From Blastocatellia bacterium (GTDB taxonomy: Bacteria; Acidobacteriota; Blastocatellia; UBA7656; JADIYM01), in the NCBI GenBank assembly GCA_021463145.1, contig JAJTWZ010000022.1, forward strand, positions 1 through 64,000: a stretch of 64,000 nucleotides of DNA, read 5' to 3'. The position numbers were made by a program, and so were the translations under genes. Below the pieces are notes generated by a model that was not told the DNA's origin, searched no databases, and worked only from the letters and a program-made list of their open reading frames with translations. Of this stretch, positions 47,881 to 57,707 are shown piece after piece. Position 1 is the stretch's first letter; each line of letters opens with the position of its first letter.

Positions 47881-48578
47881 ACAAGCTCGAACTGAAGAAT
47901 CAGACGCTCATCGCTTCGCATTCGGTGCTGGCCGGAATGACGCGATTCATCCCGGTGCCGTTCGTAGACGACATGGTGCAGAGCTACGTGCTGCGCCGGA
48001 TGATCCGGCGCCTCGCGGAGAGCTACGGCGTCACGCTGGCCGAAGACGATGCCGAGACGCTGGGCACCGAGCCCGGCGGGGGGTGCGGCGGGTGCCTGTT
48101 GTCCGCGGTGTTCTATCCATTGAAGTGGGTGCTTCGAAAGGTGTTCTTCTTCCTCGAGATGAAGCGCTCCGTGGACCTGCTCAGCCGCGTCTACCATCGC
48201 GGCGTTCTCGTGGAGTACGCGATGCAGCAGAAGTGGATCGGGCTGGATGCCGGGCGGTCAGCCCCGGACGTCCGGCGTGCGATCGATCAGGTTCTTCGCG
48301 AGTCGCCGATTCGTCCCGTTGAAGAGGCGGCGAAGTTGACCTTCCGGCAGTTCAGCGGACCCTTCAGAGCTGCCATTCGACTGCTGCGATCGGCGACTAG
48401 CGGGCTTACGAAGCAATCGTCCGCGGACGATGTCGAGAACGTCCTGGAAGCGGTGCCGGCCGAGGAGAAGAAGCAGTTCGATGGTCTCGTGGCCTCGCTG
48501 GTAGGGCGCATCAATTCCATTCCGTCCGAGCACTTCGACGCAATGAAAAAGGGGCTCGACAAGCTCATGAAGGAGTAG
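47877..48578 (+). CDS. DUF697-like protein, partner of the propeller-NTPase
   Basis: 233 residues. The N-terminal segment SVLAGMTRFIPVPFVDD (about 14-30), then RRMIRRLAESYGV, strongly resembles DUF697/YcjF-type domains that accompany GTPases and insert into membranes. A glycine/cysteine-rich GGGCGGC (71-77) precedes a hydrophobic stretch with basic ends (LKWVLRKVFFFLEMK). The rest is helical and charged. GTG overlaps the stop of the propeller-NTPase gene by four bases, so the two are translationally coupled and almost certainly act together. Product and mechanism unknown. Confidence 0.75.
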   Translation: MNKLELKNQTLIASHSVLAGMTRFIPVPFVDDMVQSYVLRRMIRRLAESYGVTLAEDDAETLGTEPGGGCGGCLLSAVFYPLKWVLRKVFFFLEMKRSVDLLSRVYHRGVLVEYAMQQKWIGLDAGRSAPDVRRAIDQVLRESPIRPVEEAAKLTFRQFSGPFRAAIRLLRSATSGLTKQSSADDVENVLEAVPAEEKKQFDGLVASLVGRINSIPSEHFDAMKKGLDKLMKE

Positions 48579-48694
48579 GCGGAGCTGCCCGGCCTCCCCG
48601 TCGGAGCAGGAATCGGCGGCGGCCAGGATGAGATCGGATTCGTTGCAGTTCCCCGCGCGCCTGCGGCGCACATACTCGGACGAAACGAACAGCG

Positions 48695-48800
48695 TTTCGG
48701 GTCTGCGGGTCATATTGAAGCCCGGAGCGCTTCGGGTCCGCGGGCCATTCTGAAGCGCCGGAGCTTCCGGGTCCGCGGGCAATTCTGAAGCGCCGTAGGC
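48695..48800. repeat. 34-36-bp tandem repeat, three units
   Basis: Units at 48695-48730, 48731-48764 and 48765-48800 share TTCGGGTCCGCGGGC and TGAAGCGCCGGAGC with a few substitutions. The third unit runs into the left arm of the large inverted repeat described next. Non-coding. Confidence 0.85.
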
Positions 48801-48999
48801 GCGAAAGAGCCAGAGCCCACGGCGTAAGCCGTGGGTATTGTGGCGGAGTTCGGTCAAGCCCCGGAGGGGCGAAAGAAGAACCCGAACGCGCGACGGCCGT
48901 GGCCCTCTTTCGCCCCTTGCAGGGCTTCGATCGATTTCTGCCTGCTGACCCACAGCTTACGCCGTGGGCACTGGTGCTTTCGCGCCTACGGCGCTCCAG
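48785..48999. repeat. Nested 215-bp inverted repeat
   Basis: Outer arms 48785-48836 and 48948-48999 (52 bp, about five mismatches) contain CCCACGGCGTAAGCCGTGGG, itself a palindrome. Inside lie a second pair of arms, 48857-48876 and 48906-48926 (GGGGCGAAAGA / TCTTTCGCCCC). The DNA or its transcript could form a long two-level hairpin. No protein frame is convincing. Confidence 0.85.
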
Positions 49000-49064
49000 A
49001 AGAATGCGATGACGACTCGCTCAAGCGGCATTGCGACTCGAGGAATACGGAGAGGTTTCGTAAC

Positions 49065-49112
49065 AACCCGCGTCACCCCCAACCCGCGTCACCCCCAACC
49101 TGCGTCACCGCC
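49065..49112. repeat. 16-bp tandem repeat, three units
   Basis: AACCCGCGTCACCCCC occurs at 49065-49080 and 49081-49096 without change and at 49097-49112 with two substitutions. It lies 38 bases before the next palindrome element. Confidence 0.9.
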
Positions 49113-49149
49113 GCTCCGTTACAACGGCCATTTCGAGCACCGGAGGCCT

Positions 49150-49258
49150 TGACCGCGAAGCGGTCACAGACGATAGCCTGGGGTGACGGCGGTGAGCGAA
49201 GCGATCCGCCGTCACCCCAGGGTCGCCCACCCAGATCGCCCCGACCGCGGAGCGGTCG
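49150..49258. repeat. Composite palindrome element, hairpin copy 2
   Basis: This unit repeats the arrangement at 11999-12108: TGACCGCGAAGCGGTCA (49150-49166), ACAGACGATAGCC, a 16-bp perfect-stem hairpin (arms 49177-49192 and 49206-49221, loop TGAGCGAAGCGAT), then CGACCGCGGAGCGGTCG (49242-49258). One base pair of the stem differs from copy 1 in both arms (T-A in place of G-C), keeping the pairing. Confidence 0.9.
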
Positions 49259-49680
49259 CACAGACCTCCGAATCCGTAACAGGTCGAGACCCACTCTAAT
49301 CATCTGGGTCCGTCGCGTGATGAGTGGACTCAAGTTTGCCCGGTCGCGACTGACCGGTCGTTGTCTCTCTGGAGCGTCGACGCGTCGGCGCGCGTCGCCG
49401 CCGTTTGCCGTACAAGACAGCCGGCCGTCATAAGACGATTGACTCTTACCCGTCCCGGGCGTATAAGCGGCGTGATCCCCGTTGAAAGACTGAACCTCGC
49501 GATTCGCGCGCCCGAGCTCGTCAAGACGGCGAAGTCCGTTGGCTCACGGGTGGCCTGACTGTATCTCCCAGGGTTCGGCAGCGGCAGACAGTTTGGGCGG
49601 ATCGAACACGGATCCGTCGCTTCGCGAGGTTTGGCACGGGGGCAACCACCATCCACAGATAGATCGGAGCCGTGAACTCG
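49259..49680. other. Intergenic region, no gene seen
   Basis: About 420 bases after the last palindrome and before the stop of the minus-strand ABC gene. Short frames only; no RNA or repeat recognised. A permease gene that would complete the ABC transporter is not here. Confidence 0.4.
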
Positions 49681-50781
49681 CTATCGTTCGTGACTCCGAT
49701 CCGTCTCTGGAACGGCGTGAAGTACGGTCGCCGGTAACTCTACGAAGCACCGTCCCGATGCCGGACGCTCCCGGATGTCGACACGGAGCGGCTCCGCAAG
49801 TCCTTCGACACGCACCGAAACGCGGTGACAGTCACCAAGGAACACGTCGTCCGCTACCTCGCCGCCGATCCGGTTGACGCCAGGCTCGGCCTGAAGCCGC
49901 AAATCGCACGGACGGCCGACGAGCAGCATCGGCGCGCCCGCTTCCCCCCCTCGCACGCCTTCCGACCACGATCCGACTTCCAGCCGATAGGAGGCGCCAT
50001 TGGATTCGACGGTCGCATGTTTCCCATCGCCCTCCGACCGCGCACGCAGCAGATTCGCCGCGCCGAGAAACTCTGCCGCGAAGCGTGTGCGTGGAGTCCG
50101 GTAGAGTACCGCCGGAGGTCCGGTCTCGACGATGCGCCCGCCGCGCATCAGCACGATCCGATTCGAGAACGCCAGTGCTTCCGACTGGTCGTGCGTCACG
50201 AACACCGTCGTTACCCGCAGTTCCCTCAACAGTGCGCGCAACGCTTCGCGCGTCGATTCGCGCAGGCCTGCGTCCAGGTTCGAGAGCGGTTCGTCGAGCA
50301 GCAGGACTCGCGGACGAATTGCGATCGCCCGTGCGAGCGCGACGCGCTGCTGCTGGCCCCCCGACAACTGGTCGGGCCTGCGATCGTCGAGTCCCGAGAG
50401 CTGAACAAGTTCGAGCGACTCGGCGATGGCCGTTGCGATCTCCGATTTGGACGCTCGACGCATCTGGAGACCGAACGCGACGTTCTCGGCGACCGTCATG
50501 TGCGGGAACAGCGCGTAATTCTGAAAAACCAGGCCCATCTGTCGTCGCTCTGGCGGCCATCGCGTGATGTCGTCCCCTTCGAGTCGCACGGCGCCGGCTG
50601 TCGGACGCTCGAGCCCCGCGATCATCCTAAGCGCGGAAGTCTTGCCGCATCCGGACGGTCCCAGGAACGTGACTATCTCGCCAGCGGCCATGTTTATCGA
50701 CATGTCCGACACGGCGTCGTCAGGGGCGCCTGGATAACGCAGGCAGAGCCCGTCGAGCGACAGGAACGGCGAATCGCTCAC
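49681..50781 (-). CDS. ABC transporter ATP-binding protein (FbpC/PotA type)
   Basis: ATPase of an importer for iron, phosphonate, polyamine or a similar small solute, 366 residues. Walker A GPSGCGKTS, Q-loop VFQNYALFPHMTV, signature LSGGQQQR, Walker B LLLDEPLSNLD and H-loop VTHDQSEA are all present. The ~130-residue C-terminus is TOBE-like (regulatory). The GTG at 50781 overlaps the stop of the binding-protein gene (GTGA) and was chosen over a longer frame running inside that gene. No membrane permease is encoded beside it. Confidence 0.92.
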   Translation of the reverse strand: MSDSPFLSLDGLCLRYPGAPDDAVSDMSINMAAGEIVTFLGPSGCGKTSALRMIAGLERPTAGAVRLEGDDITRWPPERRQMGLVFQNYALFPHMTVAENVAFGLQMRRASKSEIATAIAESLELVQLSGLDDRRPDQLSGGQQQRVALARAIAIRPRVLLLDEPLSNLDAGLRESTREALRALLRELRVTTVFVTHDQSEALAFSNRIVLMRGGRIVETGPPAVLYRTPRTRFAAEFLGAANLLRARSEGDGKHATVESNGASYRLEVGSWSEGVRGGEAGAPMLLVGRPCDLRLQAEPGVNRIGGEVADDVFLGDCHRVSVRVEGLAEPLRVDIRERPASGRCFVELPATVLHAVPETDRSHER

Positions 50782-51833
50782 TTTGCGCTTTCCGATCTGA
50801 TGTCGCTGGCCCACGTCGACATCCACGACTTGATGTTCATCCTGTACAGGTTCCAATCCATCGGGAGTTTCTTGTACTGAAGGTCTCTGGCCCACTCGGG
50901 AAGCGTCGATCGGTCCAGGTCGCTGCGCGCCGGAATACGGTAGAACGCATCCGCCGCGAAAGCGAGATTGTCGGGCCGTCCACAGAACTCGTAAAAGAGC
51001 CGGGCGCCTTCGGCACGAGGCGCGCCCCGGACGATTGCGATCGCATCCGTCACCACGGGCGAGCCCGATTTCGGATAGACGATGGCGAGCGCGTAGCCTC
51101 GCTCACGTATGACCCGGCTCACGTCGGGCAGGTTCCAGGCGGTGATGTCGGCTTCCTGGCGGTTGATCCGCAGGAGCAGGCTGTCCCAGCTGGTCGGATA
51201 GTCCTTCGTGTTGCGCGCGAGGCCTCGCAGCCATTCGAAGCCGGCTTCTGGCCCGTTCGTCTCCGGCCACCTGCGCATGATCATTGCGCCAAAGATAGTC
51301 CGCATCGTGTCCGACGGGTTTGGGTCGCGAATGAGAATCCGTTGGTGCCACTTCGGATCGAGCAGATCGTCCCAATCGCGCGGTGCCTCGGATTCGGGAA
51401 TGACGGCCGTGCTGTAGGCGATGATCTCGGGCGTTTCGTATAGGCCCGCCCACCGCCATTCGGCATCGTGAGCGTCGTCGGCGATGGCGCGTGAATAACT
51501 TGGCTCGTATGGTTCGAGCAGTCCTTCGTTTGCGGCGTCCGAAAACGTGACCGCGCTCGCACCGAACCAGACATCGGCCTGCGGATTCATTCGTTCGGCT
51601 CGAAGCCGGTCCGGAATGTTCTGAGACGGCAGGTCGAAAGTCTGAACGTCGAACTGCGGGTACTCGGCCTCGAATCGCATCTCGAATGCATCGAGCAGCG
51701 CCTGACCGTGCGGAGAGTAGACGACGAGCGGCGTACGCCCATCGCCCGAGCAGGCCAGGGTGGCGAAGCCGACTGCGAACAGCAGCACTAACGCCGTGCG
51801 GCGAGTCGCAGGGAGTCTGCGCCTTCGAGTCAT
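50778..51833 (-). CDS. Extracellular solute-binding lipoprotein, Fe3+/FbpA type
   Basis: Substrate-binding protein of the family-1 ABC group, 351 residues. An Arg-rich start, a hydrophobic helix and the lipobox LACS (C28) point to a lipoprotein. LVVYSPHGQALLDAFEMRFE, followed by the DVWFGASAVTF segment, matches iron- and thiamine/phosphonate-type binding proteins; a C-terminal RIPARSDL is also family-like. The ATG at 51833 starts just before the lipobox region. First gene of a two-gene unit with the ATPase. The ligand is not decided by sequence. Confidence 0.85.
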   Translation of the reverse strand: MTRRRRLPATRRTALVLLFAVGFATLACSGDGRTPLVVYSPHGQALLDAFEMRFEAEYPQFDVQTFDLPSQNIPDRLRAERMNPQADVWFGASAVTFSDAANEGLLEPYEPSYSRAIADDAHDAEWRWAGLYETPEIIAYSTAVIPESEAPRDWDDLLDPKWHQRILIRDPNPSDTMRTIFGAMIMRRWPETNGPEAGFEWLRGLARNTKDYPTSWDSLLLRINRQEADITAWNLPDVSRVIRERGYALAIVYPKSGSPVVTDAIAIVRGAPRAEGARLFYEFCGRPDNLAFAADAFYRIPARSDLDRSTLPEWARDLQYKKLPMDWNLYRMNIKSWMSTWASDIRSESAK

Positions 51834-52086
51834 CGAAGCAGCGTCACCGGACAGGCTTGCACGCCGAAGACGAATGGCCTGCCCGCTCGATGAAGAGACT
51901 TTCATTCCAGGTCGCGCTCGAACCACCATTGGGGTTCGGGCGAACGGCGCCCGAGGTTTCGAGAAAGAATTTCCGGTACGGATCGCAGTAGCGATTCCAT
52001 CCTATCGCGTTCATACGGTACAAGGTATCGGCGCTGCGGGCCACGTGGGCGCCTTGCAGCAAGGAACACGTGTCAGGAGCCAGCCA

Positions 52087-53340
52087 ATGCCGCCGACGAA
52101 GGTCTCGTTGATAGTCCAGCCAGGGGACAGCTTCTTTCCGATCGTCAATGCCCTGGACAAGGCCCAGACGTCGGTGAACATTACGGTCTTCCGGATGGAC
52201 GACCCGATCATCCAGCAGGCCATGGTCGAAGCGGTGCGCCGGGGCGTTCGCGTCAGGGCACTCATCGCCACGAGCGCCCGGGGATGGGGAGAGGCGAACA
52301 AGCGGCTCCTGAAGGAAGCTCGCAAGGCCGGGATCGAGATCAAGGAGCCAGCGGGCGACAGCAAGAAGACGCGTTTCCATTACAAGATAATGATGGTGGA
52401 CGGCAGGCAATCGCTCGTCTTCACCTTCAACCCGACTCGCGAGAACCTCCACTACACGCGCGACTTCGGAGTGATCGTCTTCGACGACGCAACGACAGCG
52501 GAGTTGAACAGGCTGTTCGATGCGGACTGGAACGACGCGGTCTTCGAGCCGAGGAAGGCTTCGGATCTCCTCGTTAGTCCCTACACCAGCCGCGCGGGCA
52601 TGGAAGCCCTGCTTGGCGGTGCGAAGAAGTCGATTCATCTGTGGGATGCGAAGGTTGAAGACCCGGCGATTCTAGAGATCCTTCGCGGCAAGGTCGCGCA
52701 GGGTCTGGACGTGCGAGTCCTCGGGGACGAGAAGTCGCCGTTTGGAACCGGCGCCGGGGAGCCGGGATTTCGCGCCATTACCCGTTTCAAGCTGCACGCG
52801 AAGTGCGTTGTCGTCGACGGCGAGCGAGCCGCGCTTGGCAGCATGAATCTGCGCACGCAGAGCTTCGACCGTCGCCGCGAGGTCGCAATCGTTGTGAAGG
52901 ACGAAGCGGTCGTAAAGAAGCTATCCGGCATTTTCGATTCGGACTGGGAACAGAAGGCGCCGGCCTCGGGGTCGGCGAAGACGCTCGTGCGGGCGAACAT
53001 TACGGCCTCCGACGTCGCGGCGGCAGTTGCGTCTGCCGGAGCCACGGTCAAAGGACTCGTGCTCATCTCGCGCACCGATGCCCTGCGCAGGCACGAACTT
53101 GGCGCGGGCGTCACGACCGTCGGAAGATCGGACGAGAACGACATCGTAATCGGCGAAGCCTCGGTTAGCCGTCATCACGCTCGATTTTTCGTCGACGGCT
53201 CCAAGTGCGACGTCTCGGATCTGGAAAGCGCGAATGGAACTTTCATCAATGGCGAGCCGCTCAAAGGGTCTCGCCGTCTCGTTCCTGGCGACGTCATCGG
53301 GATCGCCGACGAAGAGGAGTTCCGGCTTGTCGAGTTATAG
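52087..53340 (+). CDS. Phospholipase-D-like enzyme fused to FHA domain
   Basis: 417 residues. Two HKD motifs are present: HYKIMMVD (H98, K100) and HAKCVVVD (H237, K239) with GSMN following, so a complete PLD/transphosphatidylase-type active site could form. The C-terminal ~90 residues are an FHA domain (TTVGRSDENDIVIG, SVSRHHARF, ESANGTFING). No signal peptide is seen, so it is probably cytoplasmic. The ATG at 52087 has AGGAG (52075-52079). It could be a lipid-, nucleic-acid- or cardiolipin-synthase-type enzyme steered by protein phosphorylation; the fusion is unusual. Confidence 0.85.
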   Translation: MPPTKVSLIVQPGDSFFPIVNALDKAQTSVNITVFRMDDPIIQQAMVEAVRRGVRVRALIATSARGWGEANKRLLKEARKAGIEIKEPAGDSKKTRFHYKIMMVDGRQSLVFTFNPTRENLHYTRDFGVIVFDDATTAELNRLFDADWNDAVFEPRKASDLLVSPYTSRAGMEALLGGAKKSIHLWDAKVEDPAILEILRGKVAQGLDVRVLGDEKSPFGTGAGEPGFRAITRFKLHAKCVVVDGERAALGSMNLRTQSFDRRREVAIVVKDEAVVKKLSGIFDSDWEQKAPASGSAKTLVRANITASDVAAAVASAGATVKGLVLISRTDALRRHELGAGVTTVGRSDENDIVIGEASVSRHHARFFVDGSKCDVSDLESANGTFINGEPLKGSRRLVPGDVIGIADEEEFRLVEL

Positions 53341-53364
53341 CCGGCGCGTGGGGTTCTTGACGGA

Positions 53365-54258
53365 GTGAATACGGAGACGATCGGTTCCGGGCGCCGGTCC
53401 GGATGGTGGCTCTGGATGGTTCGGGTTGTCCGGCTGTTGTTGCTGGCATACGTTTGCGTGCTCGGATTCCTTTACTTCGCACAGACCTGGCTCATCTTTC
53501 CCGGCAGATGGTGGCAGGGAAGCGAAAGCGCGCAAGTAGAAGTACCGGCGGGCGCGGAGTTGTTGCGGTTCGATACGGCGAGCGGGGTGCGGGTCGTGGC
53601 GTTGTTCGGGCCGGCGCTGGAGCGGCTCGGAAAGCCGATGGCGGACGCGTCCTCGCGGCCGACGATGCTGTTCTTCTATGGAAATGGCGATTGCCTCGCG
53701 CAGACTGTCGACCTTTTTGAGCAGTTTCGAAGGACGGGTGTGAATGTGGCCGTTGCCGACTACGCCGGCTACGGAATGAGCGAGGGCTCGCCGTCCGAGT
53801 CCGGCTGCCGCGAGACCGCTCTTGCGCTCTACGACCACGTCGCATCTCGAAGCGACGTCGATGCGTCGCGACTGTTCGTTGTGGGCTGGTCGCTTGGATC
53901 CGGAGTCGCAATTGACCTGGCGACTCTGCGGCCGGTCGCTGGCATCGCGGCTATAAGTCCGTTCACGAGCCTTGTAGACATGGCGAGGCGGACCTATCCG
54001 TTCGTTCCCGCGTCCTGGCTCGTGTCACACCGGTTCGACAGCGAGGTAAAGCTGAGGACTCTGCATTGCCCCTTGTTCCTGGCTCACGGGCGCCGGGACG
54101 GGACGATTCCCTTCGATATGTCGGAGCGGCTGGCCGCTGTGGCGGCCGGACCCGTCACGTTCTACGCCATCGACGATGCGCGGCACAACGACGTGTTCTC
54201 AGTGGGCGGCCCCGGGTTGCTGGAGGCGCTCGGAGCCTTTCTCGAGCAGAAAGTGTAG
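53365..54258 (+). CDS. Alpha/beta hydrolase, membrane-anchored
   Basis: Serine hydrolase of 297 residues with one N-terminal membrane helix (about 19-40), of the ABHD13/Bem46-like group. The catalytic triad is S176 in GWSLGSG, D245 in HGRRDGTIP and H274 in DARHND. FFYGNGDCLAQT provides the oxyanion region. GTG at 53365 follows GACGGA. The gene starts 24 bases after the PLD-FHA gene. Substrate unknown. Confidence 0.87.
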   Translation: MNTETIGSGRRSGWWLWMVRVVRLLLLAYVCVLGFLYFAQTWLIFPGRWWQGSESAQVEVPAGAELLRFDTASGVRVVALFGPALERLGKPMADASSRPTMLFFYGNGDCLAQTVDLFEQFRRTGVNVAVADYAGYGMSEGSPSESGCRETALALYDHVASRSDVDASRLFVVGWSLGSGVAIDLATLRPVAGIAAISPFTSLVDMARRTYPFVPASWLVSHRFDSEVKLRTLHCPLFLAHGRRDGTIPFDMSERLAAVAAGPVTFYAIDDARHNDVFSVGGPGLLEALGAFLEQKV

Positions 54259-54321
54259 GCGGAATGGCCTGAATGGACGCCTGTTGCGGCCCCGTCAGTC
54301 CCGGCGATCCTGAAATCCTGC

Positions 54322-54735
54322 CTACTTCTTTCTGGCAACCTCGAGGCGCGCCGCTGCGCGGGCGAGCGCATCGGTTGCGGCGCCCGAGTCGACGCCGGAG
54401 TCGGTCATCGACTGCGTCACGAGTTTCTCGGCACGCTCGCGCGCCTTGATGGCGCGATCGATGTCAATCTCGTCCGGTTTCTCGGCTACCTCGGCAAGCA
54501 CACGAACCTTGTCGGGCAGCACTTCCACGAAACCTTCCGCGATAACTACCTGGTGGGTCGTCCCGCCTTCCACGTAACTGAGCAGACCAGCCGCCTTCAA
54601 CTGGGAGATGAGCGGGCTGTGCCCCGGCAGGATTCCGAGTTCGCCGTCCAGTCCGGGAACCTGCACGGAATCGACTCGAGCGTCCACGAGGTGGCGCTCC
54701 GGCGTGACGATCTCGAGGTGAATGGTATCGGCCAT
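54322..54735 (-). CDS. atpC: F1Fo ATP synthase epsilon subunit
   Basis: Rotor-stalk subunit of the F1 sector, 137 residues. The N-terminal beta-sandwich has LEIVTPERHLVDARVDSV, VPGLDGELGILPGHSPLI; the C-terminal two-helix domain ends AARLEVARKK. It follows atpD by 79 bases on the same strand. No other ATP synthase gene is in the window. Confidence 0.95.
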   Translation of the reverse strand: MADTIHLEIVTPERHLVDARVDSVQVPGLDGELGILPGHSPLISQLKAAGLLSYVEGGTTHQVVIAEGFVEVLPDKVRVLAEVAEKPDEIDIDRAIKARERAEKLVTQSMTDSGVDSGAATDALARAAARLEVARKK

Positions 54736-54814
54736 AAACGAAATTGGTGTCCGGTGCGTGGCCGAAACGGCGGAGTCCGGTCATCGGACGCCGCCGCTGT
54801 GGCCGGGTTCGCGT

Positions 54815-56398
<1,584 letters not shown>

Positions 56399-56514
56399 TT
56401 ATGGCCGTTTGAGCGCACAGTTGCCATCACCGCGCCAATGGCGGAAGTCATTGCGGAAGGACGACGTTATCCCACGGGCGCCCCGGCGGAAGCTCGAATG
56501 AGGTTGAGGTCGAG

Positions 56515-56793
56515 TCAGGCCTCGCGAGCCTTGGTGTAGGACATCAGATCGTGGCGGCGCACCGCGTGCAGCACTGCAACCTTTGTAATACCGAGCAGTC
56601 GGCTGGCGGCCGCCATGTTGCCACGCGATCGGGTAAGTGCTTCGACGAGCATCCACCGTTCGAGACTGGCCTTTGCTTCACGCCAATTGGGAATCGGATC
56701 GGCAACGATGGCGAATCGTCCGTGGTTGGGACCAGCGAATCCGCTTCCATCGCGGTTCGAGGTGCTTCGAGGCGAGAGCGCTTGCTTTGACAT
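56515..56793 (-). CDS. Small Fis-type helix-turn-helix protein, 92 aa
   Basis: Likely DNA-binding protein. The last ~50 residues hold a Fis-like HTH (VEALTRSRGNMAAASRLLGI, then TKVAVLHAVRRHDL). The first ~40 residues are low-complexity and polar, with no receiver or ATPase domain, so it is a stand-alone HTH module. It lies 245 bases before atpD on the same strand, which makes co-transcription unlikely but regulation of atpD possible. Confidence 0.7.
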   Translation of the reverse strand: MSKQALSPRSTSNRDGSGFAGPNHGRFAIVADPIPNWREAKASLERWMLVEALTRSRGNMAAASRLLGITKVAVLHAVRRHDLMSYTKAREA

Positions 56794-56943
56794 CGTGGCG
56801 GCAGTCTAGCCACAACATAGTTCGCGCACAAGCAAAAACTCGAGACTGGCCCTGAGGCGAACTGTTATTGTCCTGACCCGCGAGACAAAGCCGCTTCTGT
56901 TGCTCAACCATGAATACGGCACGCCGCGAGGGACTCAGGCTCG

Positions 56944-57687
56944 TCAAAATGGGAAAAGTATCCCCTTTTCCTTGAGTAGCATGAACTTCGCGTCGGAAAA
57001 CCTGTAAAGACGAGCCGGACGATGCACGCCGTCCATCTTCGTCTCTCCGGTTTCCTGGATGATCGCCAGCGAGAGAATTTTCTTTCTGAAGTTTCGCTTG
57101 TCGAGTTGCTTACCGAGAATGATCTCGTAGACGTTCTGTAACTCGGTGAGCGTGAACTGTTCTGGCAGGAGCTGGAACCCGACGGTCGTGTACTCGAGCT
57201 TGTTCCGGAGGCGCTCGATGGCGTAATCGACGATCCTTTCGTGGTCGAAGGCGAGCCTGGGCAGGCCGGTCACACTGAACCATCTCGCATCGGTCGCGTC
57301 CGCCGACGCGTGCAGGACCTGGCGATCCGAGGCAATGATCGCGAAGTAGGCGACGGTGATGACGCGTGTTCGAGGATCCCGGCCGGGGTCGCCGAAGGTG
57401 TACAGCTGTTCGAGATAGATGTCTCGAACCCCTGTCTCCTCCAGCAGTTCCCGGCGAGCGGAGTCTTCGAGCGACTCGTCCTTGCGCACGAACCCGCCGG
57501 GGAGAGCCCAGCTGCCCTGATATGGCGGCTCGCCGCGCTCGATGAGCAGGAGTTTCAGCGTCCGATCACGCACGGTGAAGATCACGAGATCGACGGTGAC
57601 GTTCTGCCGTTCGAACCTCACGGGGTCGTATCTGTCGGGCGAGGCTCCTTCACCCGGAGCCAGTCCATCGAATCGCCGTTTCGTCAT
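56944..57687 (-). CDS. NrtR-like Nudix/winged-helix regulator
   Basis: Nudix-related regulator of 247 residues. The Nudix box is intact: GGFVRKDESLEDSARREL followed by LEETGV. The C-terminal ~85 residues (ILGKQLDKRNFRKKIL, RLYRFSD) form the winged-helix DNA-binding part seen in NrtR, the ADP-ribose-sensing repressor of NAD salvage genes. A nicotinamidase gene ends 20 bases upstream on the same strand, which fits. Because the Nudix box is complete it may also hydrolyse ADP-ribose. No confident NrtR palindrome was found. Confidence 0.86.
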   Translation of the reverse strand: MTKRRFDGLAPGEGASPDRYDPVRFERQNVTVDLVIFTVRDRTLKLLLIERGEPPYQGSWALPGGFVRKDESLEDSARRELLEETGVRDIYLEQLYTFGDPGRDPRTRVITVAYFAIIASDRQVLHASADATDARWFSVTGLPRLAFDHERIVDYAIERLRNKLEYTTVGFQLLPEQFTLTELQNVYEIILGKQLDKRNFRKKILSLAIIQETGETKMDGVHRPARLYRFSDAKFMLLKEKGILFPF

Positions 57688-57707
57688 AGCTGAGGCGTCC
57701 GCTTCCT

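Noticed and set aside
48695-49112. Possible CRISPR array
   Set aside because: The repeats are head-to-tail without unique spacers, and no cas gene is present.
52087-53340. Reading the PLD-FHA protein as a secreted cardiolipin synthase
   Set aside because: No membrane segment or signal peptide is seen, and an upstream in-frame extension to 51760 lacks a ribosome site and overlaps the lipoprotein gene.
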